NCBI GenBank assembly: GCA_001795455.1
Contig: MGPB01000039.1
Coordinates: 57,745 to 121,744 of the forward strand
Direction: 5' to 3'
Origin: Curvibacter sp. GWA2_63_95
GTDB lineage: Bacteria > Pseudomonadota > Gammaproteobacteria > Burkholderiales > Burkholderiaceae_C
Length of the DNA stretch: 64,000 bases
Every line of letters begins with the position of its first letter. Position 1 is the first letter of the stretch. This document shows, piece after piece, positions 23,043-31,565 of the stretch. A program made the position numbers and the translations under genes. Below the pieces are notes generated by a model, which was given only the letters and a program-made list of their open reading frames with translations, was not told the origin of the DNA and did no database searches.

Positions 23043-23058
23043 GGTCAAATAATGGTCA
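23043..23058. promoter_or_regulatory. GGTCA direct repeats, candidate AraC binding site
   Basis: GGTCA at 23043-23047 and again at 23054-23058, exactly 11 bp apart on the same face of the helix, in the intergenic region between the lipoprotein gene and the divergent AraC gene. AraC proteins often bind such direct repeats; assignment is positional. Confidence 0.4.
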
Positions 23059-23099
23059 GAACTGGGATATGTGAAATTTCCGCCCTAAACTTCTGAGGC

Positions 23100-23984
23100 A
23101 TGAAAACCGCCGCCTCCAGCATCCCTGAGATTCATTTCAACAACCCCCGGCTGGCCCATGTGGGTGTAGAGGCGATGACACTGCAAGAGCTCAGACAACG
23201 CGCAAGCGCCAGCATGCTTGCGGCCCCTCAGCGTGTCGATTTCCATCACCTTCTATTTGTTCAGGAGGGCCGTTCGCGGCACATGGTCGATTTCGTTGAA
23301 CACCCATTGCAGCCTGGTTCGATGCTTCTGGTCCGGGCAGGCCAGGTGCAGCAATGGCATTTGACCGATGAACTGCAGGGGCAACTCACTTTGATCTCCG
23401 CGGAGGCCCTGGTTTCTGCGACGAGCACGCCGGCCGTCGACAAAGAACTGCTCGCTCTGGACCAATGGCCCAGCGTCTCCACACCGGATCAAGACCTCTT
23501 CATCGAAGCTACGGCAGACAGTCGCAGGCTGAGGGCGGATATAGACCGCTTCGAGGGAAGCCTGATCGATGCGGCCATCATTCGGCATGAAGTTTTGATA
23601 TTGCTATTGCGACTTGCCCGCGTGTTGCGCGGTGAGGTAGGCACGCCCGAGAGGGCACAAGAGGGAAAGATGTATCGCCTGTTCTGCCAGGAGCTGGAGG
23701 TGAGCTTCAAGACGCGCCCCAGCGTGCTGGATTTGGCCCAACGGATCGGGTTCTCAGAAAGCACTTTGTCGCGCGCGTGCGTGGCGACCACTGGCCGTAC
23801 CGCCAAAGAGATGATTGACCAGCGTATTGCACTGGAGGCCAAGCGGCTGCTGGTTCACAGCAAGGCGACCATCGCGGAGATTGGACATGGCTTGGGATTC
23901 ACCGAACCCACCAATTTCGTCAAGTTCTTCAGGCGCGTTGCGCTGACCACGCCGGTGGCGTTTCGCACTGGCCATCGCCCTTGA
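23100..23984 (+). CDS. AraC family transcriptional regulator
   Basis: 294 residues. The N-terminal cupin-like sensing domain shows FHHLLFVQEGRSRHMVDF and QPGSMLLVRAGQVQQWHL; the C-terminal double helix-turn-helix runs from RPSVLDLAQRIGFSESTLSR to IAEIGHGLGFTEPTNFVKFF and ends in TTPVAFRTGHRP, a slightly degenerate form of the family tail. Divergent from the lipoprotein-ABM operon, which it presumably controls. Lies inside the segment bounded by the 99-bp direct repeats, so regulator and targets would have moved together. Confidence 0.92.
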   Translation: MKTAASSIPEIHFNNPRLAHVGVEAMTLQELRQRASASMLAAPQRVDFHHLLFVQEGRSRHMVDFVEHPLQPGSMLLVRAGQVQQWHLTDELQGQLTLISAEALVSATSTPAVDKELLALDQWPSVSTPDQDLFIEATADSRRLRADIDRFEGSLIDAAIIRHEVLILLLRLARVLRGEVGTPERAQEGKMYRLFCQELEVSFKTRPSVLDLAQRIGFSESTLSRACVATTGRTAKEMIDQRIALEAKRLLVHSKATIAEIGHGLGFTEPTNFVKFFRRVALTTPVAFRTGHRP

Positions 23985-24032
23985 TAGTCATCTAGTGCCG
24001 GGCACATCGACGGTGTCCAAGCCAACACAAAT

Positions 24033-24077
24033 CCAAAAACAACAAAGCCCGGCAAAACCGGGCTTTGTTGTTTTTGG
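24033..24077. terminator. Bidirectional terminator between araC-type gene and azoR
   Basis: Perfect 20-base arms 24033-24052 and 24058-24077 around CAAAA, with a GCCCGG/CCGGGC core and T-rich outer stem on both strands. It serves the convergent AraC and azoR genes and is the homologue of the hairpin at 21562-21618. Confidence 0.85.
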
Positions 24078-24134
24078 CAACGCTGGTTGATGTGGACCAG
24101 CGCTACTTTATCTGCCTATCAGGCGGCCAGCTTG
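24036..24134. repeat. Right copy of ~99-bp direct repeat
   Basis: Matches 21571-21669 at about nine in ten positions. Includes the terminator and the last five codons of azoR, where it is in its natural context, so this is probably the parental copy. Confidence 0.85.
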
Positions 24135-24730
24135 ACGATGCTGTTGGCGGCTTCGCCCAGGGCTTCTGCCTTCTTCGCGTCGCCCATGGCCACGCCTTCG
24201 GCGCGCACAAAGCGCACGTCGGTGATGCCCAGGAAGCCGAACACGGTTTGCAGGTAGCTCTCTTGGTGTTCCGCTGCGCGGCCCCAGTCGTTGGTGGAGT
24301 AGACGCCGCCGCGGGTGGAGGCCACGATCACGGTCTTGCCGCCGGCCAGGCCTTGGGGGCCTGTTTCGGTGTACTTGAAGGTGCGGCCGACTTGGGCGAT
24401 GCGGTCGATCCAGGATTTGAGCTGGGTGGGGATGCTGAAGTTGTACAGCGGGGCGCCCACCACGATCACGTCGGCGGCCAGGAACTGGGTCACCAGCGCT
24501 TCGGAGATGGCGTTTTCACGCTTTTGCACATCGGTTTGCTCAGCACCGGCGGGGGCGCGGAAGCCCAGGGAGTCGGCAGACAGGTGGCTGGGGGTGTCCA
24601 CGGCTAGGTCCAGATACTCCACGGTGGTGCCGGGGTGGTTGCTGACCCACTGGGCCACGGTGTCTTTGGTCAGTTGGCGGGAGACGGAGCCGCCGCTGAG
24701 GATGCTGGAGTCGATGTGCAAGAGTTTCAT
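24119..24730 (-). CDS. azoR: FMN-dependent NADH-azoreductase
   Basis: Flavodoxin-fold quinone/azo reductase, cytoplasmic, 203 residues (family norm about 200). [20 protein letters not shown] is the FMN phosphate loop, [20 protein letters not shown] the conserved active-site strand-helix, and [12 protein letters not shown] the second flavin contact. Two-electron reduction of quinones is the likely physiological role. A LysR gene is divergent with 119 bases between, the standard arrangement for control of azoR by a quinone- or electrophile-sensing LysR protein. Confidence 0.95.
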   Translation of the reverse strand: MKLLHIDSSILSGGSVSRQLTKDTVAQWVSNHPGTTVEYLDLAVDTPSHLSADSLGFRAPAGAEQTDVQKRENAISEALVTQFLAADVIVVGAPLYNFSIPTQLKSWIDRIAQVGRTFKYTETGPQGLAGGKTVIVASTRGGVYSTNDWGRAAEHQESYLQTVFGFLGITDVRFVRAEGVAMGDAKKAEALGEAANSIVKLAA

Positions 24731-24849
24731 GACAGGTCCTTTGGAAGGGGGTTAGTTCGATGGAACTAGTGTCTTCGATGGGCGAATGTTTGATAAGTTG
24801 GCATATTTGCGTTAGATTGTCCTGAAATTGGAACGATAAAGGGGCGCAT

Positions 24850-25785
24850 ATGCAAGACACCAATGACATGCTGTACTTTGCCGAGGTGGTGGAACGGGGC
24901 GGTTTTGCCGCCGCCGGGCGGCATTTGGGGATCCCGAAGTCCAAGCTCTCGCGCCGCGTGGCCGAGCTGGAAACCCGGCTGGGTGTGCGCCTGTTGCAGC
25001 GCACCACGCGCAAGCTTTCGGTCACCGAAGTGGGCGAGGTGTATTTGCGCCATTGCCTGGCCATGCGCGACGCGGCCGAGGCCGCTGCCGAGGCGGTGGA
25101 GCAGGTGCAGACCGAGCCGCGCGGCACCATCCGCGTGGCCTGCCCGGTGACGCTGGCGCAGAGCACGGTGGGGCCCATCATGGCGCTGTTTTTGGCGCGG
25201 CATCCGCAGGTGCGGGTGGACATGCGCATCAGCAACCGCGTGGTGGACCTGGTGGAAGAGGGCGTGGACGTGGCGCTGCGCGTGCGCCCCACACTGGACG
25301 ACAGTGGCAGCCTGGTGGTGAAGAAGCTGGGGGAGTCCAACACGGTGCTGGTGGCCAGCCCGCTGCAGCTGGAGCGCCAGGGGCAACCGGCCTCGATTGA
25401 CGATTTGGCGCGCATGGACACGATTGCCATGTCGGCCGTGGATGGCCGTGCCACTCTGGTGCTGCAGGGGCCTGGTGGCGCCGTACACAACCTGGTGCAC
25501 CAACCACGTTATGTGGCCGATGACCTGCTCACGCTCAAGTTTGCCGCCCTGCAGGGCACGGGCATGTGTTTTCTGCCCGACTACATGTGCCGGCGCGAGC
25601 TGGAGCAGGGGCGCCTGGTGCATGTGCTGCCGGGCTGGGCGCCGCAGCGTGGCATCTTCCACGCGGTGTACCCGTCGCGTCGGGGCATGGTGCCGGCGGT
25701 GCGGCGGTTTCTGGACTTTCTGGATGAACACACCAGCAACGAGGGCATGCCCAAGCTGCCGCCGGGCTGCCCGTCCATCGACTGA
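24850..25785 (+). CDS. LysR family transcriptional regulator
   Basis: 311 residues. The N-terminal helix-turn-helix (MLYFAEVVERGGFAAAGRHL to LSRRVAELETRLGVRLLQRT) belongs to the subgroup whose regulators lie beside reductases and efflux genes. The effector domain starts at GTIRVACPVTLAQSTVGPIM and continues with VDMRISNRVVDLVEEGVDVA. No Cys lies at a position I would take as a redox sensor beyond FLPDYMCRREL. Divergent from azoR; probably its activator or repressor. Convergent with the patatin gene, 12 bases apart. Confidence 0.93.
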   Translation: MQDTNDMLYFAEVVERGGFAAAGRHLGIPKSKLSRRVAELETRLGVRLLQRTTRKLSVTEVGEVYLRHCLAMRDAAEAAAEAVEQVQTEPRGTIRVACPVTLAQSTVGPIMALFLARHPQVRVDMRISNRVVDLVEEGVDVALRVRPTLDDSGSLVVKKLGESNTVLVASPLQLERQGQPASIDDLARMDTIAMSAVDGRATLVLQGPGGAVHNLVHQPRYVADDLLTLKFAALQGTGMCFLPDYMCRRELEQGRLVHVLPGWAPQRGIFHAVYPSRRGMVPAVRRFLDFLDEHTSNEGMPKLPPGCPSID

Positions 25786-25797
25786 GGCTGGGCGAAA

Positions 25798-27081
25798 TCA
25801 GCGCAGGCGCAGCGGGTCCACACGCCGCTCCGTCCGCAGGGTGGTGGTCAATGCGCCGGGTTCGGTGATGGCCTCGGGGTCTACCCAGCCAAAGAACTTG
25901 CAGACCTCGGCGCGCTGGCGCTGCGCGTCGGCGTAGCCCAGGGCCATCAGTTCGCTGGTGTAGCCGCTCTCAAACAGCAGGTAGCTGGCCAGCGCGGCGC
26001 CTTTCACATCGGCCTTTTGGGACGACACGCCCACGCCACCCAGCATGGTGCGCACGGCATGTGGCAGGTCGCCCACATGGCGTGAGGCCACGGCGTCCAG
26101 CCGCTGGCTGGGCGCTATCACCAGCAGCTCCACGGGTTTGAGCGCGCTGGTCTTGCGTGCTTCTTCGGGCACGAGCTGGATGGTCTGGTTGATGCGCCGC
26201 ACGCGCTCCACATCCACGGCCAATGCATCCAGAAAGATGTTGGACAGCGCATGCCCCGCGATCTGGGCGATGCTGGGGTAGGTGTTGGTGGTGTGCAGGT
26301 GGGCCTCGTTCTTGGGCTCGTGCATGCGCCCGGCCCCCACCACCAGAATGCGCTCTGCGCCCAAGTGGATGGCGGGTGCCACTGGTGCGCTCTGCCGCAT
26401 GGAGCCATCGCCAAAGTATTCGTCGCGCCCGTTGATGTGCAACTGCGTGGCCGGGAACACAAAGGGGATGGCGCTGGATGCCAGCAGGTGCGCGTGGGTG
26501 ATGCGGTCGCGCACGGAAAAACGCTGGGTACGCACCCAGGGCATGAGGCGTTTGTCGCCTTCAAAAAACGTGACATGGTCGCCCGTGCTGTAGCTCGACG
26601 CGGTAACGGCCAGCGCCTGCAGGTGGCCCTGGCGCACCAGCTCGGGCAGGCGCTCCAGGGGCACCAGGCGCTGCAGCAGCTCGCCCAGCGGTGCGTTGTC
26701 CAGCAAGGAGCGCGGCTTGATGCGCCGCCATTTGGCCAGCAGCCAGCCCACCGAGAGCAGCGTCATCCAGGTGGCGCCGGAGCGCAGCATGCTCAGGTGG
26801 TCGGCGCGGTACACATCATGTGCATGGAAATTGCGCCAGGTGTGGGCAATCATGCGCACGGTGGCGTCAAAGTTGTCGACCCCGCAGGCCAGGGCTGCCG
26901 CGTTGATGGCACCGGCCGACGTGCCCGCGATGATGGGAAAGGGGTTGGGCTGGTCGCCCGCACCGCAGGCCAGGCGGATATCGGCCACGGCCTCCAGCAC
27001 GCCCACCTGGTAGGCCGCCCGGGCACCGCCGCCGGTGAGCAACAGGCCGTTGGCGGGCAGAGGGGGTGGGGTTTGCTCCAT
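25798..27081 (-). CDS. Patatin-like phospholipase
   Basis: 427-residue acyl hydrolase with the Ser-Asp dyad of patatins. The oxyanion loop is LLLTGGGARAAYQVGVLEAV, the nucleophile elbow PIIAGTSAGAINAAAL (GxSxG) and the catalytic Asp is in YFGDGSMRQSAP. The long C-terminal part has no recognised domain. No signal peptide, so cytoplasmic or membrane-surface. Acts on glycerophospholipids or other fatty esters; the substrate is not visible from sequence. Divergent from mrp across 163 bases. Confidence 0.92.
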   Translation of the reverse strand: MEQTPPPLPANGLLLTGGGARAAYQVGVLEAVADIRLACGAGDQPNPFPIIAGTSAGAINAAALACGVDNFDATVRMIAHTWRNFHAHDVYRADHLSMLRSGATWMTLLSVGWLLAKWRRIKPRSLLDNAPLGELLQRLVPLERLPELVRQGHLQALAVTASSYSTGDHVTFFEGDKRLMPWVRTQRFSVRDRITHAHLLASSAIPFVFPATQLHINGRDEYFGDGSMRQSAPVAPAIHLGAERILVVGAGRMHEPKNEAHLHTTNTYPSIAQIAGHALSNIFLDALAVDVERVRRINQTIQLVPEEARKTSALKPVELLVIAPSQRLDAVASRHVGDLPHAVRTMLGGVGVSSQKADVKGAALASYLLFESGYTSELMALGYADAQRQRAEVCKFFGWVDPEAITEPGALTTTLRTERRVDPLRLR

Positions 27082-27244
27082 GGGGCCATTATGAAAAACC
27101 GGCCACGCTTGTAAACAGACAAATGCGCGGGGTTAACCCTAGCCCCCACGCTGCGCCGCTGAAACCCTGGCAGTTGCCGGCTTTGGGCTTAGCGTGGCAA
27201 GGGGTAGGGGCGTCCCTTTAGACTTGGCGGATTCAGGAGTTTTC

Positions 27245-28336
27245 ATGTCCGTGACCGTTCAAGCCATCCACGACGCCTTGCAAGGCGTCATCGACCCCAA
27301 CACCCAGCAAACCTTTGCCAGTGCCAAGGCCCTTAAGAACATTGCCGTGCAAGGCGGTGATGTCCGTTTGGACCTGGAGCTGGCCTACCCCACCAAGAGC
27401 CAGTGGCCCGCCATGGTGGAGGCGCTCAGCGCCGCTGCCAAGACGGTACCTGGTGTCACCAGCGTGCAGATCACCCCCAGCACCAAGGTCATTCCCCATG
27501 CGGTGCAGCGTGGCGTGCAGTTGCTGCCCGGTGTGAAAAACATTGTGGCGGTGGCCTCGGGCAAGGGTGGCGTGGGCAAAAGCACCACCGCCGCCAACCT
27601 GGCGCTGGCCCTGGCCGCCGAGGGCGCCACCGTGGGCCTGCTGGATGCCGACATCTACGGCCCCAGCCAGCCCATGATGATGGGCATCGAAGGCCGCCCC
27701 GAATCCGCAGACGGCAAGACCATGGACCCCATGCGCAACCATGGCGTGCAGGTCATGTCCATCGGCTTTCTGGTGGACGGCGACCAGGCCATGATCTGGC
27801 GCGGCCCCATGGCCACCCAGGCGCTGGAGCAGCTGCTGCGCCAGACCAACTGGCAAGACCTGGACTACCTGATCGTCGACATGCCACCCGGCACCGGCGA
27901 CATCCAGCTCACGCTGAGCCAGCGCGTGCCCATGACGGGCGCCGTGGTGGTGACCACGCCGCAGGACATTGCGCTGCTGGACGCCAAGAAGGGCATCAAG
28001 ATGTTCGAGAAGGTGGGCGTGCCCATCCTGGGCATTGTGGAAAACATGGCGGTGCACGTGTGCACCAACTGCGGCCATGTGGAACACATCTTTGGCGCCG
28101 ACGGCGGCAAGAAGATGGCCGAGGGCTACGGCATGGACTACCTGGGTGCCTTGCCGCTGGCCCTGCATATCCGCGAGCAGGCCGACAGCGGCCGCCCCAC
28201 GGTGGTGGCCGAACCCGACGGCGAGGTGGCCAACATCTACAAACGTATGGCACGCCAGGTGGCCGTCAAGATAGCGGCCCAGGCCAAGGACTTCTCCAGC
28301 AAGTTCCCCACCATCACCATCAGCAAGAACAGCTGA
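27245..28336 (+). CDS. mrp: Iron-sulfur cluster carrier protein, Mrp/ApbC family
   Basis: P-loop ATPase that carries and hands on [4Fe-4S] clusters. 363 residues: an N-terminal MIP18-like domain (VTVQAIHDALQGVIDP), then the deviant Walker A VASGKGGVGKSTTAANLALA, Walker B LIVDMPPGTGDIQLTLSQ, and the cluster-binding CxxC in HVCTNCGHVEHIFG. ATG 27245 has CAGGAG 6 bases upstream; the frame extends further upstream without family support. Single gene: a family A repeat follows, then a convergent nitroreductase. Confidence 0.95.
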   Translation: MSVTVQAIHDALQGVIDPNTQQTFASAKALKNIAVQGGDVRLDLELAYPTKSQWPAMVEALSAAAKTVPGVTSVQITPSTKVIPHAVQRGVQLLPGVKNIVAVASGKGGVGKSTTAANLALALAAEGATVGLLDADIYGPSQPMMMGIEGRPESADGKTMDPMRNHGVQVMSIGFLVDGDQAMIWRGPMATQALEQLLRQTNWQDLDYLIVDMPPGTGDIQLTLSQRVPMTGAVVVTTPQDIALLDAKKGIKMFEKVGVPILGIVENMAVHVCTNCGHVEHIFGADGGKKMAEGYGMDYLGALPLALHIREQADSGRPTVVAEPDGEVANIYKRMARQVAVKIAAQAKDFSSKFPTITISKNS

Positions 28337-28401
28337 TTTTTAGATGAAATAGGGCTCTAACCCGCACCAGTATTGCGCGAGCAGCTACCAAAAGCGTAGC
28401 G
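28337..28401 (+). repeat. Family A interspersed repeat, copy 7
   Basis: Begins directly after the mrp stop and runs into the 3-prime end of the convergent nitroreductase gene, giving that gene its last codons and its stop (CTA at 28385). Core: CAGTATTGCGCGAGCAGCTA. Confidence 0.85.
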
Positions 28402-28951
28402 CTTGCGCGGTGGTCTTGCGTGCCTCCCCGTGGGGGGGGCGGGTGGGCGTACCTAGTGCAATCCAGCCCACCAGAGTCTCACCGGGCTCGCAAAAGGCCT
28501 GGGCGATGTGGGGCGCGCGGGCCTTGTCGCCACTCAGCATCTTGCCGGCAAAGCCCAGTGCGTGGGCCGCGTTCAGGAGGTTGGTGACCGCGCCGCCCAC
28601 GCACATCCACTGCTCGTGTGCGGGTACCAGCGGGTGGCCCAGGTCGATGCGGGCCAGCACGGCCACGGTCATGGGGGCACGCAGCGCGCGTTCGCGCTCC
28701 ATGGCCACACCGTCGGCGTCTTTGCCTTTGCGCTGGGCGTGTTCGGCGAACAGGTCGGCCAGGCGACTGCGGGCCTCGCCTTGCACCACCACCAAACGAA
28801 AAGGCACCAGCTCCGCATGGTCGGGCGCGCGCAGCGCTGCGGCGACCATGGTTTGCAGTTGGGCGGCGTCGGGGCCCGGCGCCTGCAGGTGTTTGATGCC
28901 CAGCGAGTAGCGGTTCAGCAGCAGGGCCAGGCCGGGGGGGGGAGCGGTCAT
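28385..28951 (-). CDS. Nitroreductase family protein (YdjA-like)
   Basis: FMN-dependent NAD(P)H oxidoreductase of the small single-domain type, 188 residues (YdjA of E. coli is of similar size). LLNRYSLGIKHLQAPGPD contains the N-terminal flavin region, AALRAPDHAELVPFRLVVVQ the conserved APxxxxxxPWR-like segment, and AVTNLLNAAHALGFAG-KMLSG the dimer/flavin helix. The substrate is not apparent. The last residues (ALRFW) are encoded in a family A repeat, so the C-terminus may have been replaced when the repeat arrived. Confidence 0.9.
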   Translation of the reverse strand: MTAPPPGLALLLNRYSLGIKHLQAPGPDAAQLQTMVAAALRAPDHAELVPFRLVVVQGEARSRLADLFAEHAQRKGKDADGVAMERERALRAPMTVAVLARIDLGHPLVPAHEQWMCVGGAVTNLLNAAHALGFAGKMLSGDKARAPHIAQAFCEPGETLVGWIALGTPTRPPHGEARKTTAQALRFW

Positions 28952-29013
28952 GGGCGGGTGTCCTCGGCTATGCTAGTTGGAAAGATGACCACGCGCGGTC
29001 GCAAGGAGCCGCC

Positions 29014-31314
29014 ATGAGCGAACAGAAAATTGAAGTGTACAAAGGCCCGGCCGGTGGTTGGGGCGCGCTGCGCAGCGTGGGCCATGCCCTGCTGCAACAG
29101 GACATTCCCCTCAAAGGGGCCAAAACCCTGCTGTCTGCCAATCAGCCTGACGGTTTTGATTGCCCCGGCTGTGCCTGGCCCGACCGCAACCACGCCTCCA
29201 CCTTCGAGTTTTGCGAAAACGGCGCCAAGGCCGTGGCCGCCGAGGCAACCGCACGCCGGGTGACGGCCGATTTTTTTGCGCAGCACACTGTGGGCGAGCT
29301 GGCCACCTGGGGCGACTTTGCACTGGAGGACCAGGGCCGCCTGACGGAGCCCATGGTCTATGACGCGGCCACTGACAAATACCTGCCCATTGCCTGGGAC
29401 GACGCCTTTGCGTTGATGGCCAGGCATCTGAATGCGCTGCCCGACCCGAACCAGGCTATCTTCTACACCTCGGGCCGGGCCAGCAACGAGGCCGCCTTTT
29501 TGTACCAGCTGTTTGTGCGCGAGTACGGCACCAACAACTTCCCCGACTGCTCCAATATGTGCCACGAGCCCAGTGGCACCGGCATGCGCGAGAGCGTGGG
29601 TGTGGGCAAGGGCACAGTCACGCTCGATGATTTCGAGCAGGCGGATGCCATCTTCATCTTTGGCCAAAACCCCGGCACCAACCACCCGCGCATGCTGGGT
29701 GAGCTGCGCCAGGCCGCCAAGCGCGGCGCGCGCATCGTCAGCCTGAACCCGCTGCGCGAACGCGGGCTGGAGCGTTTTGCCGACCCGCAGGACAAGCTGC
29801 AAATGGCCACCGGCGGCGACACGCCCATCAGCACCCACTATTTCCAGCTGAAGATTGGTGGCGACTTTGCCTTTGTCAAAGGCATGATGAAACACCTGGT
29901 GGCGCTGCAGGACCAGGGGGAGGATGTGCTGGACCAGGCCTTTATTGCCGAGCACACCACCGGCTTTGACGCCCTGCTGGCCGACCTGCGCGCCGAGTCG
30001 TGGGCGCTGCTGGAAAGTGAATGTGGCTTGGGCGCGGAACACATGCGCGCCGCCGCCGAGGTGTACCGCCGGGCCCGAAGCGTGATTGCCTGCTGGGGCA
30101 TGGGCATCACCCAGCACGCCAATTCAGTGGCCACCATCCAGATGATCGTCAACCTGCTGCTGATGCGCGGCAACATTGGCCGCCCCGGCGCCGGGCCCTG
30201 CCCGGTACGCGGCCACAGCAATGTGCAGGGCGATCGCACCATGGGCATTTGGGAGGCACCGCCCGTGGCGCTGCTGGACAAGCTGCAGAAGGTGTTTGGT
30301 TTTGAGCCTCCGCGGGCCAACGGCTACAACACGGTGGAATCCATCCAGGCCATGCTCGACGGCCACGGCAAGGTCTTCTTTGCACTGGGCGGCAACTTTG
30401 CGGCCGCCACGCCCGATACCGTGTTGACCTGGAAGGCGCTGCGCAACTGCGACCTGACGGTGCACGTCACCACCAAGCTCAACCGCAGCCACATCGTGCA
30501 CGGCAAGGCCGCGTTGATATTGCCTTGCCTGGGCCGCACCGAGATCGACATGCAGGCCACTGGTGTGCAGGGCGTGACGGTGGAAGACTCGATGAGCATG
30601 GTGCATATTTCGGTGGGCATCAACCCGCCCGCGTCCGAGCACCTGCTGTCCGAGCCAGCCATCGTGGCGCGGCTGGCCGCGGCCACCTTGGCCGGCCGCA
30701 GCCAGACCCCTTGGCTCTGGTTGCTGGAAGACTACCGCCGCATTCGCGACAAGATCGAGGCCGTGTTCCCCGACTTCAAAGACTTCAATACGCGTGTACA
30801 GGTGCCTGGAGGTTTCCGCCTGCGCAACACCGCCAGCGAGCGCGTGTGGGCCACCGCCAGCCACAAGGCCGTGTTCAAGACCCACCAGGTGCCTACCGGC
30901 ACGCCGCTGCAGCGTGCCCGCGAGCGCAAGGGCGACGCGATTGTGTTCGCGCTCATGACCACACGCTCGCACGACCAGTACAACACCACCATCTACGGCG
31001 CCGATGACCGTTACCGCGGCGTCTACGGCCAGCGCCGTGTGGTGTTTGCCAACGCCGAAGACATCCGCGCGCTGGGCATGCAAGACGGCGACTGGATTGA
31101 CTTCCAGACCGTGTGGGACGATGGCGAAGAGCGCCGCGCTGACGGCTTCAAGCTGGTGGCCTACAACATCCCGCGCGGTTGCGTAGGGGCGTATTACCCC
31201 GAGACCAACCCGCTGGTGCCCTTGTCCTCTGTGGCGGCCAATGCGGGCACGCCCACGTCCAAATGCATTCCCGTGCTCATGCTGCCGCACCAGCGGCAAG
31301 GGGCCGCCCCATGA
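29014..31314 (+). CDS. Molybdopterin oxidoreductase, FdhF/YdeP family (formate dehydrogenase-like)
   Basis: 766-residue bis-MGD molybdoenzyme with homology to E. coli YdeP and FdhF. N-terminal CPGCAWPDRNH (Cys50, Cys53) and EFCENG (Cys67) are the [4Fe-4S] region; the metal ligand is likely the Cys in CSNMCHEPSGTG near residue 185, where FdhF has selenocysteine. Further motifs: DAIFIFGQNPGTNHPRML, GNIGRPGAGPCPVRGHSNVQ. No twin-arginine signal, so cytoplasmic. Whether it oxidises formate is not proven, but the cotranscribed fdhD supports a formate-dehydrogenase-type cofactor requirement. A GGAGC sequence lies a few bases before the ATG. Confidence 0.92.
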   Translation: MSEQKIEVYKGPAGGWGALRSVGHALLQQDIPLKGAKTLLSANQPDGFDCPGCAWPDRNHASTFEFCENGAKAVAAEATARRVTADFFAQHTVGELATWGDFALEDQGRLTEPMVYDAATDKYLPIAWDDAFALMARHLNALPDPNQAIFYTSGRASNEAAFLYQLFVREYGTNNFPDCSNMCHEPSGTGMRESVGVGKGTVTLDDFEQADAIFIFGQNPGTNHPRMLGELRQAAKRGARIVSLNPLRERGLERFADPQDKLQMATGGDTPISTHYFQLKIGGDFAFVKGMMKHLVALQDQGEDVLDQAFIAEHTTGFDALLADLRAESWALLESECGLGAEHMRAAAEVYRRARSVIACWGMGITQHANSVATIQMIVNLLLMRGNIGRPGAGPCPVRGHSNVQGDRTMGIWEAPPVALLDKLQKVFGFEPPRANGYNTVESIQAMLDGHGKVFFALGGNFAAATPDTVLTWKALRNCDLTVHVTTKLNRSHIVHGKAALILPCLGRTEIDMQATGVQGVTVEDSMSMVHISVGINPPASEHLLSEPAIVARLAAATLAGRSQTPWLWLLEDYRRIRDKIEAVFPDFKDFNTRVQVPGGFRLRNTASERVWATASHKAVFKTHQVPTGTPLQRARERKGDAIVFALMTTRSHDQYNTTIYGADDRYRGVYGQRRVVFANAEDIRALGMQDGDWIDFQTVWDDGEERRADGFKLVAYNIPRGCVGAYYPETNPLVPLSSVAANAGTPTSKCIPVLMLPHQRQGAAP

Positions 31315-31565
31315 GTGACGTGTTGGCGCAGGCCCTGTTGCGGGCCCTGGCCGAATCTGCGGAGCCGGTGTCCGTGCCCCGCCTGGGCAAACGCCTGGGC
31401 CTGGGGGCCAGTGTGGTTATGCGCACGCTCACCCTCATGGGGGATGCCGTGCTGGGTGGGCAGGCCGGCCCGGCCTGGGTGCAACTGCGCTGCGAGGACG
31501 GGCGTTGGCTTGCCAGCCTGACGCAAGCAGGGCGGCACCATCTGGCTGCGTCTTCGCATGCCTGA
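31311..31565 (+). CDS. Small winged-helix-like protein between FdhF/YdeP and FdhD
   Basis: 84 residues. Its ATG overlaps the oxidoreductase stop in ATGA, and its own end overlaps fdhD by 8 bases, so the three genes are translationally coupled. The sequence LAESAEPVSVPRLGKRLGLG then SVVMRTLTLMGDAVLGG looks like a winged helix-turn-helix, followed by a short strand pair (WVQLRCEDGRWLASLT). I do not know a named family; a regulator or assembly partner for the molybdoenzyme is possible from context only. Confidence 0.75.
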   Translation: MSDVLAQALLRALAESAEPVSVPRLGKRLGLGASVVMRTLTLMGDAVLGGQAGPAWVQLRCEDGRWLASLTQAGRHHLAASSHA

